Shown: positions 1 through 5,334 of the stretch, one piece after another
Position numbering within the stretch: position 1 is the first letter of the stretch
Layout: every line of letters starts with the position of its first letter
Origin: DATDRQ01 sp035291645
GTDB lineage: Bacteria; Chloroflexota; Anaerolineae; Anaerolineales; UBA4823
DNA: 5,334 nt
Reading direction: 5' to 3'
NCBI GenBank assembly: GCA_035291645.1
Contig: DATDRQ010000185.1
Coordinates: forward strand, 1-5,334
Program-made: the position numbers and the translations under genes
Notes under the pieces: model-generated
The model's input: the letters and a program-made list of their open reading frames with translations, nothing else
Told to the model about the DNA's origin: nothing
The model's database searches: none

Positions 1-77
1 GGAGAATACATCCCCGGCGGGGCTGTCTTTTTCGTTCCCATTCAGCCCTGGTTGGATCAGGCTGGTCGCCAGGCGGG

Positions 78-83
78 TATAAT
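78..83 (+). promoter_or_regulatory. -10 box of the rsmG promoter, probably leaderless
   Basis: A perfect TATAAT hexamer is followed by exactly 7 nt (aaaaccg) and then the ATG of rsmG. Transcription usually begins about 7 nt after the hexamer, so the RNA would start at or within a base or two of the A of the ATG, leaving no leader and no Shine-Dalgarno site. No Shine-Dalgarno sequence is visible before this ATG. A TTGGAT at 52-57 could act as a -35, but the spacer would be 20 nt, longer than the usual 16-18. The hexamer is seen; the promoter function and leaderless start are inferred. Confidence 0.5.
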
Positions 84-90
84 AAAACCG

Positions 91-801
91 ATGACCCAGC
101 TGGCGAAATACGCGCGCGAGATCATCGGGCTGCACCTGACCCCGGCACAGCTGGCGGCGCTCGATAAGTACGAGCAGGAGCTGCTCGACTGGAACTCCCG
201 CTTCAACCTGACTGCCATCGACCACCCGGAAAAGTTCAAGGTCAAGCACTTCCTCGACTCGCTGACCTGCCTGCTGGCGATGCGTGGAACGCCGATCGAG
301 CGGGTGGTCGACGTCGGCACCGGGGCCGGGTTCCCCGGTATTCCACTCAAGATCGCCTGCCCGCGTATGCGCCTGACGCTGGTCGAATCGGTTGGGAAGA
401 AGGCGAATTTCTGCCGGCACGCGGTGAAGACCTTGCAGCTGGCAGAGGTCGAGGTGGTCCAGGAGAGGGCCGAGACAGCAGGCCTGCTACCCGAGCACCG
501 CGAGCGCTATGACTGGGCCACGGCACGCGCGGTGGCTGGCATGCCAGTGCTGGTGGAGTACCTGCTGCCACTGGTGCGGGTAGGCGGCAAGGCTCTGGCG
601 ATGAAGGGCGAAAACGGTCCTGCCGAAGCGCAGGCGTCTGAAAAAGCTTTGCGCCTGCTCGGCGGGCACCTGCAGCAGATCATCCCGGTCACGCTGCCGG
701 GAGTCGAAGAACAGCGTTACCTGATCGTGATCGAAAAACAAGCTGCTACTCCGGACCAGTATCCACGCCGGGTCGGCGTCCCCTCCAAGCGTCCCTTATA
801 A
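91..801 (+). CDS. rsmG: 16S rRNA (guanine-N7) methyltransferase RsmG (GidB)
   Basis: This cytoplasmic enzyme uses S-adenosylmethionine to methylate N7 of a guanosine in the 530 loop of 16S rRNA (G527 in E. coli). Loss in other bacteria gives low-level streptomycin resistance. The 236-residue product has the family layout throughout: a helical N-terminus with LLDWNSRFNLTAI (31-43), the SAM-binding loop DVGTGAGFPGIPL (74-86), VESVGKKANF (98-107) at the second strand, RAVAGM (146-151), a KALAMKG strand (167-173), and the typical RsmG C-terminal tail YPRRVGVPSKRPL (224-236). It is therefore complete. The reading frame stays open to the left edge and offers a TTG at 52, but that would add 13 residues unlike the family and has no ribosome site. 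The ATG at 91 fits family length and the TATAAT just upstream. Its neighbour recF is convergent, so the two are not co-transcribed. Confidence 0.96.
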   Translation: MTQLAKYAREIIGLHLTPAQLAALDKYEQELLDWNSRFNLTAIDHPEKFKVKHFLDSLTCLLAMRGTPIERVVDVGTGAGFPGIPLKIACPRMRLTLVESVGKKANFCRHAVKTLQLAEVEVVQERAETAGLLPEHRERYDWATARAVAGMPVLVEYLLPLVRVGGKALAMKGENGPAEAQASEKALRLLGGHLQQIIPVTLPGVEEQRYLIVIEKQAATPDQYPRRVGVPSKRPL

Positions 802-838
802 CTTTAGGACTTACGCAGTTGGTAGGAGAATGGGGGTC
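802..838. other. Convergent gene junction with a possible mobile-element end
   Basis: Only 37 bp separate the stop codons of rsmG (+) and recF (-). I see no GC-rich stem with a T run on either strand, so there is no convincing intrinsic terminator for either gene here. The sequence TAGGACTTACGCAGTTG at 805-821 resembles, from memory, the terminal inverted repeats of some insertion sequences. No second inverted copy and no transposase are present in the window, so this remains a loose resemblance. Confidence 0.3.
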
Positions 839-2077
839 TTAAGGCGAGGAGCTATTCCCCTGCAGGTCATCCAGGCGGACTTCGAGCCGCCCGCCAGAGA
901 TCTGCCACAGGGTGGCCTGCGCGATGAACTCAGGTACGAACAGGTCCAGGTCGGTGGTGGTCATCAAGGATTGGTCGCTCTGCGCCAGGTGGGCGAGCAG
1001 ATCGGCGCGCCGCCGCGGGTCGAGCTCGGCCAGGGCTTCGTCGAAGAGCAGCACCGGCAGGTGACCGGTCCGGTTCTGCATCCAGGTCGCCTCGGCCAGT
1101 TTGATCGCCAGGATGGCGGTGCGTACCTGGCCGCGCGATCCATACACCCCCAGGTCGATGCCGTTCTCCAGGAAGCGCAGCTCGTCGCGGTGCGGGCCGA
1201 GGGTGGTCAGGCCGCGGGCGATATCCTCGCCGTGCTGGGCGACCAGCCCAAGGTAGAGACCCTGCTGGATCAGCTCTAAGGTCAGGCCGGAGCGATCCAC
1301 ACCGGCATCGATCGGCAGGCTGTACTGGTCTGTTGGGCGTGGCAGCGGGTCGTAAGCCGGCTGGTAAGAAAGGCGCAGGATATCGCCGCCGCGGGTCAAC
1401 TTCCTGTGGGATTGCGCGGCCAGCCTCTCCAGCTCCTTGATCGCCAGGATGCGAGCGTGGATCAGCTGGGCGCCGTGCAGGGACAACTGCCCGTCCCAGA
1501 ACTCCAGCTGGCTGGTATCCCCGCCAAACTTGCCCAGCTGCTTGAGCAGGGCGTTGCGCTGAGAGAGCGCCTGGGTATAGTTGGCGAGCGTCTCGCCGTA
1601 CCGGGGGGTGACCTGGGACAGGGCCAGGTTCAGGAAGCGGCGGCGCTCTTCCGGAGCACCATCGATGATGCGCACCATCTGCGGCAGGAAGAGCACGGCG
1701 TTGAAGCGCCCGACCGCTTCGTGGATCTTCAGCTTGACCCCATCCAGGAGGACTTCCTTGCGGAATTGCGGGGTGTGGTTGTACCCGTTGGCTTCCTGGA
1801 TCAGGCGCACCTCCATCCGGTGGGGATGGCCTCCGCGCAGGTACGCCGCGACCAGGCGGGCCACCGAAAGCGGCTCGCGGGCGGCGATGAAATTGATCAG
1901 CTGGCGGTCCTGGCTGGCATGGAAAGAGGTCAGGGTCGCCAGGAAGTAAATCGCCTCGAGCAGGCTGGTCTTACCCTGGGCATTTTCACCGACGAGAACC
2001 AGCGATCCGCGCGGCACATCGGTATCCAGGCGGGCAAAGTTGCGAAAATTAGTCAGCGAGAGATGGGTCAGGTACAT
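839..2077 (-). CDS. recF: DNA replication and repair protein RecF
   Basis: RecF is an SMC/ABC-type ATPase that, with RecO and RecR, loads RecA onto gapped single-stranded DNA during recombinational repair and at stalled forks. The 412-residue product begins with the family's N-terminus MYLTHLSLTNFRNF. It has Walker A GENAQGKT (30-37) followed by SLLEAIYFLAT, LGPHRDE (293-299), the ABC signature SRGQVRTA (314-321), Walker B with D-loop PVLLFDEALAELD (341-353), and MTTTD (372-376) in the switch region. All nucleotide-binding motifs are intact. The usual second acidic residue after Walker B is commonly D in RecF and is E347 here. The frame extends 16 codons further upstream to an ATG at 2125, but that ATG sits inside a palindrome and the extra residues match nothing I know in the family. 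Neither start has a good Shine-Dalgarno site. It lies 81 bp downstream of def on the same strand and may be read with it. No dnaA or dnaN is in view. Confidence 0.95.
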   Translation of the reverse strand: MYLTHLSLTNFRNFARLDTDVPRGSLVLVGENAQGKTSLLEAIYFLATLTSFHASQDRQLINFIAAREPLSVARLVAAYLRGGHPHRMEVRLIQEANGYNHTPQFRKEVLLDGVKLKIHEAVGRFNAVLFLPQMVRIIDGAPEERRRFLNLALSQVTPRYGETLANYTQALSQRNALLKQLGKFGGDTSQLEFWDGQLSLHGAQLIHARILAIKELERLAAQSHRKLTRGGDILRLSYQPAYDPLPRPTDQYSLPIDAGVDRSGLTLELIQQGLYLGLVAQHGEDIARGLTTLGPHRDELRFLENGIDLGVYGSRGQVRTAILAIKLAEATWMQNRTGHLPVLLFDEALAELDPRRRADLLAHLAQSDQSLMTTTDLDLFVPEFIAQATLWQISGGRLEVRLDDLQGNSSSP

Positions 2078-2100
2078 CCGGGCAGATCTTTCTTGATACG

Positions 2101-2153
2101 ACGGTCTTCGAATCCGTGCTTGCATGCAAGCCTGCGTGGTCCGGAAACCACGC
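2101..2153 (-). repeat. Three back-to-back inverted repeats between def and recF
   Basis: In the 81-bp gap, 53 bp are made almost wholly of inverted repeats. GCGTGGT (2134-2140) pairs with ACCACGC (2147-2153) around a 6-nt loop. GCTTGCATGCAAGC (2118-2131) is a perfect 14-bp palindrome. ACGG (2101-2104) pairs with CCGT (2114-2117) around 9 nt. Only 2 nt separate the first two and none the last two. The hairpin nearest the def stop begins 5 nt after it, but no T run follows on the - strand, so it is not a classic intrinsic terminator. Possible roles are an mRNA-stabilising or factor-assisted terminator structure after def, or an operator ahead of recF. The repeats are seen; the function is not known. 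Confidence 0.55.
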
Positions 2154-2158
2154 CCAAC

Positions 2159-2671
2159 TTAATCGGCGGGCGAGACCTGCGTCGTCTGTTCTTCGGTCTG
2201 CCAGACACGCTCGGCCCGGTCGACGAACAGGACGCCGTCCAGATGATCGACCTCGTGCTGGAAGATGCGTGCCAACCAGCCGCTGGCCTTGATCTTCAAC
2301 GGCTGGCCGCGGCGGTTGAACCCCTTGAGCGTCACACCGAAAGCCCGCTCGACGTCGCCCAAGACGTTGGGAATGGATAGACAACCCTCCGTACCCATCT
2401 CGGTCTCCGTGGAGGCACGCGCGATCTCAGGGTTGACGACGACGTACAGCTTGGGCGGGAGGTCCTCGTCCTCCTCGCTGCCGTACTCGACCACGATCAC
2501 TCGCAGGGGGATGTCTACCTGGGGAGCAGCCAGTCCGACTCCGGGCGCCTGGCGCATCGTCTCGACCAGATCATCGATCAACGTCTGCAGATCCGGGCCG
2601 AACCCGGTGACCCGCCTAGCTTTGCGGCGCAGGGTTGGGTGAGGGATAGAAATAATTTCACGGATTGCCAT
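2159..2671 (-). CDS. def: Peptide deformylase
   Basis: This cytosolic metalloenzyme removes the N-formyl group from the first methionine of new polypeptides as they leave the ribosome, before methionine aminopeptidase acts. All three family motifs are present in the 170-residue product: GVGLAAPQ (44-51), EGCLSIP (95-101) with metal ligand C97, and QHEVDHLDG (138-146) with ligands H139 and H143 and catalytic E140. Length and motif spacing are normal. An acidic stretch GSEEDEDLPPK (64-74) follows the first motif and is probably a surface loop. The ATG at 2671 begins MAIREIISIPHPTLR, a typical start, and has a GAGGT ribosome site 4 nt upstream. The gene lies 86 bp after the membrane-protein gene and 81 bp before recF, all on the same strand. 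Unlike many genomes, no fmt (formyltransferase) gene sits next to it here. Confidence 0.97.
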   Translation of the reverse strand: MAIREIISIPHPTLRRKARRVTGFGPDLQTLIDDLVETMRQAPGVGLAAPQVDIPLRVIVVEYGSEEDEDLPPKLYVVVNPEIARASTETEMGTEGCLSIPNVLGDVERAFGVTLKGFNRRGQPLKIKASGWLARIFQHEVDHLDGVLFVDRAERVWQTEEQTTQVSPAD

Positions 2672-2675
2672 GCGT

Positions 2676-2687
2676 ACCTCATCTATA
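2676..2687 (-). promoter_or_regulatory. Ribosome site and weak -10-like box ahead of def
   Basis: Read on the - strand, GAGGT (2680-2676) lies 4 nt before the def ATG and is the best Shine-Dalgarno match for this gene, though a little close. Immediately upstream, TGTTATAGA (2690-2682) resembles an extended -10 element (TG-n-TATAGA) but lacks the final T. No -35 is visible 16-18 nt further up, where the hairpin lies. If this box were used, transcription would begin within a few bases of the ATG and exclude the ribosome site, so the two signals are hard to use together. The ribosome site is the firmer call. Confidence 0.4.
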
Positions 2688-2704
2688 ACAATTCAAGTAG
2701 CTAA

Positions 2705-2736
2705 GGTGTTGCGTCCTGGACACACCAGGACACACC
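2705..2736. repeat. Hairpin built on a 10-bp-period direct repeat upstream of def
   Basis: GTCCTGG (2713-2719) and CCAGGAC (2725-2731) form a perfect 7-bp stem around ACACA. GGTGT (2705-2709) and ACACC (2732-2736) extend it by 5 bp beyond a 3-nt bulge. The right half also holds a perfect direct repeat, GGACACACC at 2718-2726 and again at 2728-2736, with a 10-bp period, so both copies face the same side of the helix. The element begins 21 nt after the stop of the membrane-protein gene and ends 33 nt before the def ATG. On the - strand no T run follows, so it is not a standard terminator. It could be an mRNA structure that separates expression of the two genes or a protein-binding site for def. 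Confidence 0.55.
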
Positions 2737-2757
2737 CCTCAAACCTGTTTTTACCAA

Positions 2758-4458
2758 TCAGAAATTATCGTCATCATGATCTTCGAGGCTTTCTTCCAGG
2801 TCTTGCTCGACCCGGTTGCGGTGGTAGATCTCGATCACGTCGACCATCCGGTCGCGCTGTCGGTTCGCCTCATCCTGCTCTTTCTTGCGGCGAAGGGCGT
2901 ACATGCGGTCGAAAATATCCTGCTGGACACGCGCCGGATCGTGGAGGTTATGGAACACGAATTTGGTCTCACCGACGCTGATCAACACGTCGCCGTAGTT
3001 AAGGATGTAACCAAGAAAACCGATCCGCTCATGCTCGAGGGTCAGGATGTTCTCCAGGGGAGCCGATTTCTTCTCTTCGGTGCCAAGCGGCTTACGGGAG
3101 ATGTCGAAGATGAATTTTTCCGTGATCTGGTAGATATCGTTACGCCAGTCAACGTATTGGTAAAGCCACCAGGGTACCAGTACCAACAGAAACAGCGCCA
3201 GGCAGAGCAGCAACAGCGTCTCAAACCAGGCCGGCGGGATCTCACCCAGCCGGAAGCTGTTCACCAGGAAAGCCATCCCCACCCAGAGCAGCAGGATAAA
3301 CAGGGAAGGGATGGCGACGTGGCCGAAAAGTGTCGGCCAAAATTTTCGATAGGTGATCGCATCCCCTTGCTCGAAGCGCATGGAGAAGAAATTGCTGAAA
3401 TAGCGCTGCCAGAATGTGAGCCTGGGTAGAGGTGGAGGCGACAAAGGCGGGCTGGTCAGCGGGGTCTCAAGAACACCGTCAACCGACCCGATCCGCTGGC
3501 GGATGGCCTGGTCGAGCTTGCTGCGCTCGATGAACTCCGAATGCTGGCGGGCACGGAAGCGGTACTCGTCGATGAAACTCGCCATCTGGTTGGGGTCTTT
3601 TACGTTGCGAAAGATGATCTGCCCGGTAAAGGTGCGCACGATCACGCTGCCGTAGTGGATGATTCGCCCGAGCAGGGTGGTGTTCACGTCAACCGACAGG
3701 ATGGTGTTGTTCGGCGCTTCGTCACGGCTTTCGTACAACCAGATCACCTTCTCGACCCACACGACCCGCTGGTCGGTAACGATGTAGAAGTCGTTGCCCC
3801 AATCGATCCAGTTCCACACACCCCACAGGATGGCTGCGAATGCCAGGATCGCAGCCACGACCGACCCGCCGGTCCAAACCGTGCTGGAGAGATCGTTTGA
3901 TGAGATCCAGAAGGCGATTACCGTGGCGATCAAAAAAACCAGCAGAGGGCCGAGCAGGGTATAAACGAAAATGATCTCGTGCTTGCGCGCCAGGTAGTAG
4001 ATCACTTCGTCTGGCCCGAGCCAGTCGAAGCCGTGTTTGGCTACCAGGCGGCGGGTTTCGGCGGTACGCCCCAGGCCGGGCTTGAGCGCCGGGAATTCGG
4101 CCGGGAGCCGATCGAAGGCCTCGCTGTCCAGGCGGATTAGTTTGGAAAGCTGGTCAGCCAGGATCACCGCGGTGGGCGGGTAACCGTAGAGCAAAGTCTC
4201 TTCGTCGAACGAGTCGCCCGGCAGAAGCGTTTTCTGGGTTTGCTCGCCGCGCCCTAACCCCGGATACAACGTCAACTGTCCGGAAAACAGGACGTAATAG
4301 TTTTCCTCAGGACCACGGTTGGTAAAGAGAGGCTCCCCCTCTTCCAACGTGATAGATTCGAAACGATCCACAACCGCGTTCAGCTGAGGGCTGGTCAAGG
4401 GAGAAAACAGCGGCATCCGGCGAAGCTGTGCGAGCACCTGCGGGCGGTCTTCAACCAT
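2758..4458 (-). CDS. Membrane protein: cyclic-nucleotide-binding-like domain plus two TM/PH-like repeats
   Basis: The gene cannot be given a named function. From the ATG at 4458 the product has 566 residues. Residues about 12-122 look like a cyclic-nucleotide-binding (CAP_ED) domain, with MPLFSPLT, VLFSGQLTLY and LLPGDSFDEETLL. Two homologous units follow: two hydrophobic helices (about 162-184 and 197-218) then a PH-like domain (about 220-301), and again helices (about 377-400 and 412-435) then a PH-like domain (about 437-519). WIDWGNDFYIVTDQR aligns with YVDWRNDIYQITEKF, and LLGRIIHYGSV with FLGYILNYGDV. The units resemble the bacterial PH (bPH_2/DUF304) family. A proline-rich linker (about 332-345) separates them, and the tail is charged with an acidic end. 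All soluble parts probably face the cytoplasm. The nucleotide-binding loop lacks its usual arginine. Starts at 4467 (ATG) and 4482 (TTG) are possible; 4458 fits the promoter best. It precedes def on the same strand. Confidence 0.85.
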   Translation of the reverse strand: MVEDRPQVLAQLRRMPLFSPLTSPQLNAVVDRFESITLEEGEPLFTNRGPEENYYVLFSGQLTLYPGLGRGEQTQKTLLPGDSFDEETLLYGYPPTAVILADQLSKLIRLDSEAFDRLPAEFPALKPGLGRTAETRRLVAKHGFDWLGPDEVIYYLARKHEIIFVYTLLGPLLVFLIATVIAFWISSNDLSSTVWTGGSVVAAILAFAAILWGVWNWIDWGNDFYIVTDQRVVWVEKVIWLYESRDEAPNNTILSVDVNTTLLGRIIHYGSVIVRTFTGQIIFRNVKDPNQMASFIDEYRFRARQHSEFIERSKLDQAIRQRIGSVDGVLETPLTSPPLSPPPLPRLTFWQRYFSNFFSMRFEQGDAITYRKFWPTLFGHVAIPSLFILLLWVGMAFLVNSFRLGEIPPAWFETLLLLCLALFLLVLVPWWLYQYVDWRNDIYQITEKFIFDISRKPLGTEEKKSAPLENILTLEHERIGFLGYILNYGDVLISVGETKFVFHNLHDPARVQQDIFDRMYALRRKKEQDEANRQRDRMVDVIEIYHRNRVEQDLEESLEDHDDDNF

Positions 4459-4465
4459 AGGGAGC

Positions 4466-4474
4466 ATTTTAGCA
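4466..4474 (-). promoter_or_regulatory. Extended -10 promoter of the membrane-protein gene
   Basis: Read on the - strand, TGCTAAAAT forms an extended -10 element (TG-n-TAAAAT, five of six bases of the hexamer consensus). The hexamer (4471-4466) is followed by 7 nt (gctccct) and then the ATG at 4458, the same spacing as at rsmG. This again suggests a leaderless transcript. The hexamer overlaps the alternative ATG at 4467, which argues against that start. No -35 is visible, which is common when the TG extension is present. The motif is seen; its use is inferred. Confidence 0.5.
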
Positions 4475-4519
4475 TGATCCAAACGATTCGGGGCTGGCGG
4501 CAGAGACCTGTTGGAGTAA

Positions 4520-4528
4520 TGATAAAAT
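4520..4528 (+). promoter_or_regulatory. Extended -10 promoter of the hexose-phosphate mutase gene
   Basis: TGATAAAAT has the same TG-n-TAAAAT form as the divergent promoter about 50 bp to its left, again without a clear -35. Transcription would start near 4535, giving a leader of roughly 27 nt that includes the ribosome site at 4550-4554. The two promoters face away from each other across about 45 bp, so one bound regulator could affect both. No palindromic operator is evident between them. Confidence 0.45.
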
Positions 4529-4549
4529 CAGGTTCCAAGCCCGATGCAC

Positions 4550-4554
4550 AGGAG
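4550..4554 (+). promoter_or_regulatory. Shine-Dalgarno site of the mutase gene
   Basis: AGGAG lies 7 nt before the ATG at 4562, an ideal spacing. It settles the start, because the protein then opens with the family's N-terminal motif only four residues in (MPIHFGTDGWR). Confidence 0.75.
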
Positions 4555-4561
4555 TTAGCGC

Positions 4562-5334
4562 ATGCCCATCCATTTTGGAACCGACGGCTGGAGAGCAGTC
4601 ATCTCCGATACCTTCACCTTTCACAACCTGCGCCTGGTTTCGCAGGCGATCGCGGATGCCATCCGCTCCGACGCCTGGAACGATGGCGTTCAAAATGGAG
4701 AGGCCCTCGACATCAACAAGATGGTCGTCGGTTTCGACACCCGCTTCCTCTCGGACCGCTTTGCGGCAGAAGTGGCGCGGGTGCTGGCCGGAAATGGGTA
4801 CACCGTTTACCTGAGCCAGGGGGATGCCCCCACCCCTGCGATCTCCTATATGGTGCGCCATATGAACGCCATCGCCGGGGTGGTGATCACGGCCTCCCAC
4901 AACGCGCCGCGCTACAACGGGGTGAAGCTCAAGGCCTCCTACGGCGGCTCGGCGCTGAGGGAACAATGCCGGCGGGTGGAGGTCTACCTGAACGATAACG
5001 AGGAGCGCGGGCGTGGGCCCAACCTGATGGACTACGATCAGGCCCGCCAGGCCGGGCTGATCCAGCGCTTCAACCCGCTGCCGGGCTACTACGACCATCT
5101 CCGCACGCTGATCGACTTCGACGCCATCGCCGATAACCCGCAGCGGGTGGTGGCGGACTCGATGTACGGGGCCGGTAGAGGGGTGCTTAAGAGCATCCTG
5201 AAGGGCACGGGTTGTGAGGTGCGCGAGATCCGCGGCGAGATGAACCCCGGCTTTGGGGGGGTGCACCCGGAGCCGATCGCCCGCTACCTGGGCGCCCTGG
5301 CGGGGGCGATCGGCACGGGGATGGGTGACATCGG
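4562..5334 (+). CDS. Phosphoglucomutase/phosphomannomutase family protein, 3' end outside the window
   Basis: This alpha-D-phosphohexomutase moves a phosphate between C1 and C6 of a hexose phosphate through a phosphoserine, supplying precursors for glycogen, cell-surface sugars or glycolysis. Only the first 257 codons are present, with no stop. Visible are FGTDGWR (5-11) at the N-terminus, FDTRFLSD (58-65), the catalytic loop TASHNAPRYNGVK (110-122) with phosphoserine S112, and the start of domain 2, with ADSMYGAGRG (198-207) and NPGFGGVHPEPI (228-239). The last codons (GMGDI) lead toward the metal-binding DGDADR loop, which lies just past the edge. Substrate preference is set mainly by domains 3 and 4, so glucose, mannose or glucosamine phosphate cannot be chosen here. 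FGTDGWR with a long spacer at 36-52 is less like GlmM. The gene is divergent from the membrane-protein gene. A long open frame on the opposite strand (4469-5266) is a shadow of this one. Confidence 0.94.
   Translation, partial: MPIHFGTDGWRAVISDTFTFHNLRLVSQAIADAIRSDAWNDGVQNGEALDINKMVVGFDTRFLSDRFAAEVARVLAGNGYTVYLSQGDAPTPAISYMVRHMNAIAGVVITASHNAPRYNGVKLKASYGGSALREQCRRVEVYLNDNEERGRGPNLMDYDQARQAGLIQRFNPLPGYYDHLRTLIDFDAIADNPQRVVADSMYGAGRGVLKSILKGTGCEVREIRGEMNPGFGGVHPEPIARYLGALAGAIGTGMGDI

Noticed and set aside
12..32. CCCCGGCGGGG followed a few bases later by TTTTT, a terminator-like arrangement for an unseen upstream gene
   Set aside because: The stem is only 4 bp with a 3-nt loop and lies 5 nt from the T run. 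The left edge hides any longer stem, and several frames are open to the edge.
830..1279. A 149-codon + strand open frame opposite the end of recF
   Set aside because: It is antisense to the RecF signature and Walker B region; its length is expected in GC-rich DNA.
2101..2117. TTCGAATCC, as in a tRNA T-arm
   Set aside because: The loop here would be 9 nt with a 4-bp stem, the 5' side is recF coding sequence, and no acceptor, D or anticodon arm can be formed.
1406..2380. A 324-codon + strand open frame across the recF and def region
   Set aside because: It overlaps two well-supported - strand genes with intact catalytic motifs, and its translation has no domain I recognise.
4469..5266. A 265-codon open frame on the - strand opposite the mutase gene
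   Set aside because: It is antisense to a gene with clear family motifs, its residue content is that of a GC-rich shadow frame, and it has no recognisable domain.
1..5334. A replication origin, suggested by recF and rsmG lying together
   Set aside because: I saw no DnaA boxes (TTATCCACA or close variants), no AT-rich unwinding region, and no dnaA, dnaN, gyrB, parA or parB in the window.

Overview
The window is a GC-rich (about 60 % by eye), gene-dense stretch of bacterial chromosome. The mix of RsmG, RecF, peptide deformylase, a hexose-phosphate mutase and a cyclic-nucleotide-binding/membrane/PH-like protein suggests a free-living bacterium. My best guess is Chloroflexota, perhaps Anaerolineae. 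That is a recollection of the kind of architecture found there, not something the sequence proves. I see no phage, plasmid or complete insertion-sequence genes, no tRNA or rRNA, and no CRISPR array.

Layout from left to right. (1) rsmG on the + strand (91-801), a 16S rRNA 7-methylguanosine methyltransferase, with a TATAAT box 7 nt before its ATG. (2) A 37-bp convergent junction. (3) recF on the - strand (839-2077), the recombination-mediator ATPase. (4) An 81-bp gap, of which 53 bp are three inverted repeats placed almost back to back. (5) def on the - strand (2159-2671), peptide deformylase. (6) An 86-bp gap holding a strong hairpin made partly from a 9-bp direct repeat with a 10-bp period. 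(7) A large - strand gene (2758-4458) for a membrane protein with a degenerate cyclic-nucleotide-binding domain and two tandem copies of a 'two transmembrane helices plus bacterial PH-like domain' unit. (8) A divergent promoter region of about 100 bp. (9) The first 257 codons of a + strand phosphoglucomutase/phosphomannomutase gene (4562 onward), which runs off the right edge.

The three - strand genes are read in the order membrane protein, def, recF. Gaps of 81-86 bp that hold inverted repeats leave open whether they form one operon or are transcribed separately. rsmG, def and recF are housekeeping genes for ribosome maturation, nascent-protein processing and DNA repair. They share no pathway with each other or with the mutase. 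The most original content is the duplicated membrane protein and the structured intergenic DNA on both sides of def. Two genes (rsmG and the membrane protein) have the same spacing, -10 hexamer + 7 nt + ATG, which suggests leaderless transcripts. The mutase gene instead has a promoter, a leader and a Shine-Dalgarno site.
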